Shown: piece by piece, positions 8,179 through 14,477 of the stretch
Numbering within the stretch: position 1 is the first letter of the stretch
Layout: each line of letters starts with the position of its first letter
Translations under genes and position numbers: made by a program
The notes under the pieces: model-generated
The model's database searches: none
What the model was told of the DNA's origin: nothing
The model's input: the letters and a program-made list of their open reading frames with translations, nothing else
NCBI GenBank assembly: GCA_964593465.1
Contig: CAZQJY010000007.1
Span: forward strand, 1-59,838
Direction of reading: 5' to 3'
Length of the DNA stretch: 59,838 nucleotides
From: Mycosynbacter sp964593465
GTDB taxonomy: Bacteria; Patescibacteriota; Saccharimonadia; Saccharimonadales; Saccharimonadaceae

Positions 8179-8301
8179 GGAACCATAGCTCAGCTGCTGT
8201 TTGAGGCGAATGCCGAGTAAATCGAATAAAGCACCGGTGCTCTAACTGATTTAACAGTAGATGTGTATGAATCTGCGTAAGTACATTTCACCATTGTATA
8301 T
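8179..8301 (+). ncRNA. tRNA-Lys leader: partial tRNA copy plus antisense D-arm
   Basis: Bases 8179-8196 repeat exactly the first 18 nt of the tRNA-Lys gene (GGAACCATAGCTCAGCTG). They are followed by a CTG, a D-stem-like CTCA...TGAG pairing, a mini-hairpin GGC-GAAT-GCC (8205-8214) inside the block GAGGCGAATGCCGAGTA, a palindrome AGCACCGGTGCT, and GGTGCTCTAAC (8236-8246). The last segment is perfectly complementary to the D-arm of the downstream tRNA (8320-8330). The rest up to 8301 is AT-rich. The tRNA-His leader at 48375-48476 has the same order of parts. Function unknown; either a regulatory leader or a small mobile element fixed in a tRNA D-loop. Confidence 0.6.
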
Positions 8302-8378
8302 GGAACCATAGCTCAGCTGGTTAGAGCACCTGCCTTTTAAGCAGGGTGTCCTGGGTTCAAGCCCCAGTGGTTCCTCCA
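8302..8378 (+). tRNA. tRNA-Lys (TTT)
   Basis: 77 nt with encoded CCA. Acceptor GGAACCA/TGGTTCC, D-arm GCTC/GAGC, anticodon stem CCTGC/GCAGG with loop CTTTTAA (anticodon TTT), T-arm CTGGG/CCCAG. The discriminator base is T, unusual for lysine tRNAs, which normally carry A or G. A terminator follows. Confidence 0.97.
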
Positions 8379-8380
8379 TA

Positions 8381-8412
8381 GAAAATCCCAGACCATTTGG
8401 TCTGGGATTTTC
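8381..8412 (+). terminator. Terminator of tRNA-Lys
   Basis: Perfect 14-bp inverted repeat GAAAATCCCAGACC / GGTCTGGGATTTTC with a 4-nt loop, ending in a T-run, right after the tRNA CCA. Confidence 0.9.
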
Positions 8413-8458
8413 TATTGGCGAAGGGTCACCAAATATTGAATCTCGGCCTAATCCAGCA

Positions 8459-8488
8459 AAATACCCGCTCTTTGTAGAACGGGTATTT
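8459..8488 (-). terminator. Terminator of the LPXTG protein gene
   Basis: AAATACCCG / CGGGTATTT inverted repeat followed, on the minus strand, by TTTT; located 18 nt after the stop of the gene at 8506-9711. Confidence 0.7.
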
Positions 8489-8505
8489 CTAGTGCAAGCT
8501 TTTGT

Positions 8506-9711
8506 CTACTGACGGCGGCTAGCGAGGTAGTAGTGGGCGGCGAGACCCATGGCTGCGAATCCTACACCAGCTGAGAGGAAGTCGGCTGGACCTGTCTTTG
8601 GTAGCTCTACTGGAGTGGCACACTCAGGGCTAACTGCAGGGAGGTCTTCTTTACCAGGAAGCGGACACTTTGCTTCACAATCTTTGAGGTCTTTGCTGTG
8701 TTTCTTAGCGTCGAATTTGTCTTCGGCGATAGTGATTACTTCTTTTGTTTTAAGGTCACAGACGATGATTGAGTCGGGTTTTTTACAATCTTCGAGGTTC
8801 TTGCTGTGCTTTTTGGCGTCAAAGTCTTTTTCTTTGATAGTCTTGATAGTCATAGTTTTAAGGTCACAGACACGGATTTTACTACAATCTTTGAGGTCTT
8901 TGCTGTGTTTCTTAGCGTCGAACTGCTCTTCGTTGATCTTGATGATTTTGTCTGTAGTGAGGTCACAGACTGAGATGACTACGATTTTACAGTCTGCAAA
9001 GTTTTTGCTGTGTTTGCTTGTATCAAACTCGGTTTCTTTGATAGTGATGAGTTTTTTGGTTGCAAGTTCACAAACTGATATGTTGTTGACGACAGGCTTC
9101 GGTGGCTCTGGTGGTTTTGGCGGGTTGTTTGGTCGGGCATAGATTGGGTTACCGCAAGCTTTTACGATGGCATTTTTGAAGTTACCGTCTTTGTCAAGAA
9201 TTACGAGTGTTGGAAGTGATGCATTTGGGTTGGCAAATGCACGGCCACCAACGTGTGATGTCTGGTAGTATGTCTTGCCAGCAACACGGATAGGGCGACT
9301 GTTTTTGATAGCGTGACGGCCGATACTTTCAGCATTAGTAGCTACTACACGTCCGCCAGCAACAACTTCACCTTTGTTGTTTGCTGTACCATGGAGTACT
9401 TTATCGCCAGCAGCAAGGTTTGCGCTGATGCGATAGTGGTTATAGATGCCGCGGAAGTCGCCGCAAGTATTTGCTTTATGGTGGCGAGCGATATCTGCTT
9501 GGCTGTGGATGCCACTCGATACGATGTCGTTGGTGTTACACAGGTTGGCTGCGTTTGTAGCTGGTCGGTTGAATTGGAAGATACCGATACCAACAAACAC
9601 AACTGCGAGAGCAAAAAAGCTTGCAGTAATGATGTTGTTGCTTTTTGCGTAGCGCGCTTGTGCGAGCGCCGAGCTGTACGCTTTTTTAATTTTGTGTGCC
9701 TGGTGTTTCAT
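8506..9711 (-). CDS. LPXTG-type surface protein with four Cys-flanked repeats
   Basis: 401 residues. A basic N-terminus and one membrane helix (about 28-48, uncleaved anchor or signal) precede a domain of about 150 residues (with a TYYQTSHVGGRAF segment) and a proline-rich linker (PPKPPEPPKP). Then come four tandem repeats of about 38 residues of the form VCDLxTK-IxTI-E--FDAKKHSK, each closed by a second Cys (L-DC). The C-terminus has ELPKTGP, a hydrophobic stretch and a basic RRQ end, a classic sortase sorting signal. No sortase gene is in the window. Paired cysteines suggest disulfides outside the cell. An extended -10 (TGC+TATTAT) lies about 45 nt upstream and AAAGG is a weak SD. Function (adhesin or wall protein) is inferred. 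Confidence 0.8.
   Translation of the reverse strand: MKHQAHKIKKAYSSALAQARYAKSNNIITASFFALAVVFVGIGIFQFNRPATNAANLCNTNDIVSSGIHSQADIARHHKANTCGDFRGIYNHYRISANLAAGDKVLHGTANNKGEVVAGGRVVATNAESIGRHAIKNSRPIRVAGKTYYQTSHVGGRAFANPNASLPTLVILDKDGNFKNAIVKACGNPIYARPNNPPKPPEPPKPVVNNISVCELATKKLITIKETEFDTSKHSKNFADCKIVVISVCDLTTDKIIKINEEQFDAKKHSKDLKDCSKIRVCDLKTMTIKTIKEKDFDAKKHSKNLEDCKKPDSIIVCDLKTKEVITIAEDKFDAKKHSKDLKDCEAKCPLPGKEDLPAVSPECATPVELPKTGPADFLSAGVGFAAMGLAAHYYLASRRQ
8677..9075 (-). repeat. Four tandem ~38-residue repeats in the LPXTG protein
   Basis: Units begin VCELATKK, VCDLTTDK, VCDLKTMT, VCDLKTKE and end FADC, LKDC, LEDC, LKDC. DNA similarity between units is high (CTTTGAGGTCTTTGCTGTG-like blocks recur at 8680 and 8890), suggesting expansion by duplication. 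Confidence 0.85.
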
Positions 9712-9844
9712 GGTTGTGTGCCTTTGTTTATTTTTGTTTGAAACGATTTATGTATTCATAATAGCACAAGCATTACGATATGTCAATACTATCGTGTAAT
9801 ATATTTACTTTTCTGCTGTTTATAGTATGTTATGCTTATTTTAT

Positions 9845-11305
9845 ATGAAGCGTTGGCTGCAGGGTAGGGTGCATAGCGTATTGCTAATTTCTGGTTTGTC
9901 TACTGGCATTTTGATCGGGTGTCTACTTGCATATGCCATGCCAAGTATATGGTTTACAGCTTGGACATGGTGGATTGTGTGGGTATTTATGATGGCGGTG
10001 TCTTTTTGGAAGAGTCAGAGAATTGGGATTCTTATCTTATTTGCTGTTGGTATGATGGTAGGCTATGGGCGTGGTGTACAGGAGCTAGCGAGTTGGGTAG
10101 ATTTGTCACATGTAGCAGGGCACGAGGTGACGCTACGGGGTGTGGTGCGAGAAGATCCGGACCAGGGTAGTGGAGGTGATAGGCGTTTGCGGCTAGGCGA
10201 TGTGCAGATAAACGGGCAGCGGTATGGTGGCGTGTATTGGGTAGTGGTGTCGGGCAAAGGTGTGGGTGAGATTCAGAGGAGTGATGCGGTGATGGTGCGG
10301 GGCACACTGCAGGCGGGATTTGGTACGTTTGCGGGTAGCATGTATAGGGCTAAGCTACAGCAACTTGAACAGGGTGTATGGTTTGACCCAATGCTTAGTG
10401 TGCGTAATGTATTTGCGGACAAGATTCGGGCGGCAATCCCCGACCCAGAAGCAGCACTGGGTATTGGCTATATACTGGGGCAAAAGCGGGCACTGCCACC
10501 AGATTTCGAGGAGGCACTATTGGCCGTGGGGTTGACTCATGTCGTAGTGGCTAGCGGCTATAACCTAACTATTTTGGTGCGGCTGTGTCGTAGGCTGTTT
10601 GTTAGGGTGTCGCGGTATATGGCTACTGCTGTGAGTGGTGGACTAGTGTTGGCGTTCATTGGTGTGACGGGCATGAGTCCGAGTATGTCGCGAGCAGGCT
10701 TGGTGGCTGGACTCAGCTTGATGGCGTGGTATTACGGACGTACGATTCATCCAGGTGTGTTACTAGTTGTAGCTGCTGCAATCACCGTGATGATTCAGCC
10801 GAGTTATGCATGGGGAGATGTGGGGTGGATGCTGAGCTTTGCATCGTTTGCGGGCGTAATGTTTCTTGCGCCACTGCTGCAAGCGTATTTTTATGGTGAC
10901 AAAGAGCCGGGGATTTTACGACAAGTATTGGGTGAGACGTTTTCTGCTCAACTAGTAACACTGCCGATTATTTTGGTAACATTTGGTGTACTATCTAACG
11001 TAGCACTGCTGGCAAATGTGTTAGTATTGCCGCTTGTGCCGCTCGCGATGCTACTAACATTTATCACGGGAGTGGTTGGGTTTTTACTGCCAGGCTTGGT
11101 AGTGCTTGTGGCTACACCAACGTACTGGCTATTAGGCTATATGACATGGGTTATCACCAAACTGTCGGAGTTGCCGTGGGCGAGCGTGGAGGTGCAGGTG
11201 GGCGTGTGGGCGGGCCTGGTGCTAGCTATGGGAATTATTTTGTTGATGGTGGTGCTATGGCGGCGTACACGACTGAGCTTCCGAGAGGTGAATTTGGTCG
11301 AATAA
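9845..11305 (+). CDS. comEC: ComEC/Rec2 DNA-uptake channel, short form
   Basis: 486 residues from the chosen ATG. Polytopic inner-membrane protein thought to pass single-stranded DNA into the cytoplasm during natural transformation. N-terminal helices, then an OB-like DUF4131 segment (VTLRGVVREDP), then the Competence domain with the signature HVVVASGYNL and many helices. It ends after the last helix: the C-terminal metallo-beta-lactamase domain of longer ComEC proteins is absent. An upstream in-frame ATG at 9827 lies inside the apparent promoter (TTTACT 9804, TATGTT 9826), so 9845 is preferred. Together with the pilus genes and recA this suggests competence. Confidence 0.9.
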   Translation: MKRWLQGRVHSVLLISGLSTGILIGCLLAYAMPSIWFTAWTWWIVWVFMMAVSFWKSQRIGILILFAVGMMVGYGRGVQELASWVDLSHVAGHEVTLRGVVREDPDQGSGGDRRLRLGDVQINGQRYGGVYWVVVSGKGVGEIQRSDAVMVRGTLQAGFGTFAGSMYRAKLQQLEQGVWFDPMLSVRNVFADKIRAAIPDPEAALGIGYILGQKRALPPDFEEALLAVGLTHVVVASGYNLTILVRLCRRLFVRVSRYMATAVSGGLVLAFIGVTGMSPSMSRAGLVAGLSLMAWYYGRTIHPGVLLVVAAAITVMIQPSYAWGDVGWMLSFASFAGVMFLAPLLQAYFYGDKEPGILRQVLGETFSAQLVTLPIILVTFGVLSNVALLANVLVLPLVPLAMLLTFITGVVGFLLPGLVVLVATPTYWLLGYMTWVITKLSELPWASVEVQVGVWAGLVLAMGIILLMVVLWRRTRLSFREVNLVE

Positions 11306-11358
11306 CATGGTAAAATATACTTAATTGACACAATCAACTAATCGACGGAGAACTCTAC

Positions 11359-12072
11359 ATGGCTGGACATAGCAAATGGGCAAAAATCAAACGAGACAAA
11401 GGTGCAAACGATGCTAAGCGTGGCGCAATCTTTACACGTATTGGCAATCAAATCGCTATTGCGGCGCGTTCTGGCACGGACATTGCTATGAATCCAGCGC
11501 TGGCGCTTGCAGTCGAAAAAGCCAAAGCTGCCAACATGCCAAACGCTAACATTCAACGCGCGATCGACCGCGTGAGTGACAAGAATGCTGCAGCTCTTGA
11601 AGAGATTGCTTATGAGGGCTATGGCCCCGGTGGTATTGGTATCATCATCGAGACGGCGACGGATAATCGGAACCGCACATTGCCAGAAGTAAAAACTGCT
11701 CTGGTGAAGAACGGTGGTCGTATTGCTGATGCTGGTAGCGTGATGTTTCAGTTTGCTCGTAAGGGCGTGATTCGTGTGGTGGCGACTGGCGAAGATGCAT
11801 TGCTAACCGTGCTCGATGCAGGTGCAGAGGATGCGAGCGAGGAAGACGGCGAACTAGTGGTGTATACTGATCAAAAAGATTTAGCTAGGGTACGTCAAGC
11901 TATCATCGACGCTGGACTAGAGGTTGCTGACGCTGAACTGCAGTATGTACCAAACAATGAACTTGACATCACCGATGAAGAGACGGCTGGTAAAATTATG
12001 AAAGTGATGGATGCGCTGGATGATTTGGCGGATGTGGTGAACGTACATACGAATGCCAATATCGTTGAATGA
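11359..12072 (+). CDS. yebC: YebC/TACO1 family protein
   Basis: 237 residues, standard length. Starts with the family signature MAGHSKWAKIKRDKGANDAKR and continues with NANIQRAIDR and GYGPGGIGIIIE. Members bind nucleic acid; some act as transcription factors and others relieve ribosome stalling at proline stretches, so the specific role here is open. The SD GGAG is 9-10 nt before the ATG. Ends with TGA, confirming UGA as a stop in this genome. In other bacteria yebC is often next to ruvC; here one surface-protein gene separates them. Confidence 0.96.
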   Translation: MAGHSKWAKIKRDKGANDAKRGAIFTRIGNQIAIAARSGTDIAMNPALALAVEKAKAANMPNANIQRAIDRVSDKNAAALEEIAYEGYGPGGIGIIIETATDNRNRTLPEVKTALVKNGGRIADAGSVMFQFARKGVIRVVATGEDALLTVLDAGAEDASEEDGELVVYTDQKDLARVRQAIIDAGLEVADAELQYVPNNELDITDEETAGKIMKVMDALDDLADVVNVHTNANIVE

Positions 12073-12102
12073 TTGACAAGCTATTTCTAAGCTTGTTATA
12101 AC
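12073..12102 (+). promoter_or_regulatory. Promoter with embedded inverted repeat
   Basis: TTGACA (12073-12078), 18-nt spacer, TATAAC (12097-12102), 7 nt before the ATG at 12110. The spacer is a perfect 7-7-7 inverted repeat ACAAGCT-ATTTCTA-AGCTTGT (12076-12096). It may be an operator; it could also serve as a weak terminator of yebC, but no T-run follows. Confidence 0.6.
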
Positions 12103-12109
12103 AATAAGC

Positions 12110-13966
12110 ATGATATATCGCTGGTGGCGTGGGTTGGTGATTGTGATGTCGGTAGCTACACTGGTTTTACAGCCGTCTGTAGCCGCGCTTGAGGCACCTG
12201 TGAATGACGAAACTTTTGTCGAAGATGCAATACTGCTTGCGGCAGATGAGACAATAGATATTCATGAAGAAGTTGCTATGACAGATACTGAACCTGCTGT
12301 AAATAATGAAGATGCACCTACGGATATAGCCGAATCTGAGCAGCTGCTAGATGTTAATCCTCCAGAATTAACTACATATACAGAAGAACACAACAGCGAA
12401 AATATAGCGCCGCCTAGTGTCGAACCGCCAGCGCTTTTGTCACCAAGAATTAGCGAAGTACAGGTGAGCGGCACTCGTGAGTTTGTGGAGATTTATAATC
12501 CAAATGATGAAACATTAAGTCTCGATGGTGTAGTTTTGAGGTACTATAACGCTACCAATACAGCTAGTAATCCATTTGTCACAGGTGGTAAGCTGTTGGT
12601 TGATCTTGATGGCATCAAGATTGATGCGAAGAAATTTTTGGTGCTCGATGTTCAATCCCTGGCCGACACTGGTGCGGCAATTGCGCTGGTGAAAAATCAG
12701 TCTGAACTTGTTGATCAGGTGGCATGGGGCGGCGAGAGTATAAAAGGTGGATTTTTTGTTGCACCGGCCAAGGTTCCTGCAAAAGATCAGACTTTGCAGC
12801 GCTGTTTTGTGTCCGGACAACTAGTAGATGCGAGTGTGCGTGACACGAGCCTGGAGTTTTTGGTGTACAAAAACGAGTTACCTACACCTGGGAGCGCGCT
12901 AGAGTGTCTCATTGATGCTTCTATTGATCCAGCTGACCCGACAGATCCCGGTGTTGTAAATAAATGTGAAGGCTTGCGGATTTCTGAAATTGGCGCCAAT
13001 TTAGCTCAACAGTTTGTTGAGCTTCATAACACCCTAGACGAACCCATAAATATGGCGGGCTGCCGCGTGATGACGAATCGTTCGGCGAGTGCCTATTTTG
13101 CGCTACCAGAAACAATACTGCCAGCGGACGAATATTTTATAGTGGCGATAGATAAAACACCCCTTATATTGACAAAGACAACCACGGGAACTGTATACCT
13201 GCTGTCTTCAGACGGAGCCGAGATAGATAGCCAGAGCTATGCTAACCTTGCCAAAGATACCGCATGGGCATTGGTCTATAAGGAGTGGAAACAGACATAC
13301 AGCGTGACTCCTGGTGCTCTCAACGTATATCAGCAATATCTGCCATGTACTACAGGCTACGAACGTAATGAAGAAACGGGGCGTTGTCGCAAAATTGTCC
13401 AACTTGCAGAGCAGGCGGATTGTGGTGAAGGAAAATACAGGAGCGAAGAGACTAATCGTTGTCGTAATCTGACGGTTGAGTCTACGCTTAGACCCTGTAC
13501 TGTGCATCAGTATCGTAATCCAGCTACTGGTCGCTGCCGAAATGCGACTACAGCTACATCCAGCCTCACGCCATGCAAGGCTGGACAGTCTAGAAATCCT
13601 ACGACGAATCGTTGTCGCAATATCACTTCAATGACTTCTACACTCACTCCATGTAAGGCAGGGCAAGTTCGTAACCCTGCGACCAATCGCTGTAAGGCCG
13701 TGGCTACGACAGCCTCTACTTTGAAGCCGTGTGCAGTAGGCCAAGAACGCAATCCTGCTACGAACCGTTGTCGTAAGGTAGCCCAGGGTGACGCCAATGC
13801 AGGATTTAAGATTGTAGAGAGCGACAAAGCCACTGACCATGTGGTTTCCTGGCTGGCGCTTGGTGCCATCGGCTCTATGGCACTGGGATATGGTGCATGG
13901 GAATGGCGACGAGAGGTGTTTGGAATACTTGGCAAGGCATTTGGCTCGCTCCCCTTCATAAAATAA
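12110..13966 (+). CDS. Exported protein with two lamin-tail domains and Cys-rich repeats
   Basis: 618 residues. An N-terminal signal peptide (about 1-27) is followed by an acidic low-complexity linker. Two lamin-tail (LTD) domains then follow, seen from their hallmark openings PRISEVQ...EFVEIYNP (about 110) and LRISEIG...QFVELHNT (about 285). The C-terminal third has six repeats of about 25 residues with the core RNPATNRCR and PC-AGQ. One membrane helix (about 578-598) and a basic tail end the protein. LTDs occur in bacterial secreted proteins as putative binding modules. Predicted extracellular and C-terminally anchored. Its promoter is probably leaderless (7 nt). Binding target unknown. Confidence 0.75.
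   Translation: MIYRWWRGLVIVMSVATLVLQPSVAALEAPVNDETFVEDAILLAADETIDIHEEVAMTDTEPAVNNEDAPTDIAESEQLLDVNPPELTTYTEEHNSENIAPPSVEPPALLSPRISEVQVSGTREFVEIYNPNDETLSLDGVVLRYYNATNTASNPFVTGGKLLVDLDGIKIDAKKFLVLDVQSLADTGAAIALVKNQSELVDQVAWGGESIKGGFFVAPAKVPAKDQTLQRCFVSGQLVDASVRDTSLEFLVYKNELPTPGSALECLIDASIDPADPTDPGVVNKCEGLRISEIGANLAQQFVELHNTLDEPINMAGCRVMTNRSASAYFALPETILPADEYFIVAIDKTPLILTKTTTGTVYLLSSDGAEIDSQSYANLAKDTAWALVYKEWKQTYSVTPGALNVYQQYLPCTTGYERNEETGRCRKIVQLAEQADCGEGKYRSEETNRCRNLTVESTLRPCTVHQYRNPATGRCRNATTATSSLTPCKAGQSRNPTTNRCRNITSMTSTLTPCKAGQVRNPATNRCKAVATTASTLKPCAVGQERNPATNRCRKVAQGDANAGFKIVESDKATDHVVSWLALGAIGSMALGYGAWEWRREVFGILGKAFGSLPFIK
13346..13783 (+). repeat. Six ~25-residue Cys repeats in the lamin-tail protein
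   Basis: Cores in order: RNEETGRCR, RSEETNRCR, RNPATGRCR, RNPTTNRCR, RNPATNRCK, RNPATNRCR, each preceded by a PC (or DC) pair. The last four are most alike, indicating recent duplication. Two cysteines per unit suggest disulfide-stabilised extracellular modules. Confidence 0.85.
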
Positions 13967-13982
13967 CTGTATACTAGTAGGT

Positions 13983-14459
13983 ATGAGAATTATTGGTATA
14001 GACCCTGGTACCGGCATCCTTGGATTTGGCGTGATAGATGTAGCAAAAGGCAATAAGGTTAGGATGGTGACGGCGGGAGTGATTACTACGCCCGCACACA
14101 CACCGCTTGACGAACGACTAGAGGAAATTTTTGACGGGCTGACGGAGATTATTGCCGAAACCAAACCCGATATCATGTCGATAGAAAAGCTGTTTTTTGC
14201 ACAGAATGTCACAACAGCTATGAGCGTATCGCATGCACGTGGCGTGGCAATGCTGACTGGACGCAAGGCGAGAATGCCAATTGCCGAATACACACCGCTT
14301 CAAATCAAACAGACACTAACAGGCTATGGAAAAGCCGACAAAAAACAAGTACAGGAGATGGTGCGTATCCATCTGATGCTCAAAGAAGTACCCAAGCCAG
14401 ATGACTGTGCCGATGCATTGGCGGCTGCAATCACTCACAGTATGATGACACGCCTATAA
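13983..14459 (+). CDS. ruvC: Holliday junction endonuclease RuvC
   Basis: 158 residues, normal length. Dimeric endonuclease that resolves Holliday junctions with RuvAB during recombinational repair. The N-terminal catalytic motif IIGIDPGTG supplies the first Asp; the Glu in SIEKLFF and the closing DDCADALA acidic residues complete the metal site. The ATG is 7 nt after TATACT (13970-13975), so it is probably leaderless. ruvA and ruvB follow at 16.8 and 18.2 kb, with a PBP gene between ruvC and ruvA. Confidence 0.97.
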   Translation: MRIIGIDPGTGILGFGVIDVAKGNKVRMVTAGVITTPAHTPLDERLEEIFDGLTEIIAETKPDIMSIEKLFFAQNVTTAMSVSHARGVAMLTGRKARMPIAEYTPLQIKQTLTGYGKADKKQVQEMVRIHLMLKEVPKPDDCADALAAAITHSMMTRL

Positions 14460-14477
14460 AATGGTACAATGATATAG

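Noticed and set aside
8179..8196. A second tRNA-Lys gene or truncated tRNA pseudogene
   Set aside because: Only the first 18 nt are present; no anticodon arm, T-arm or 3' acceptor follows. Described as a leader element.
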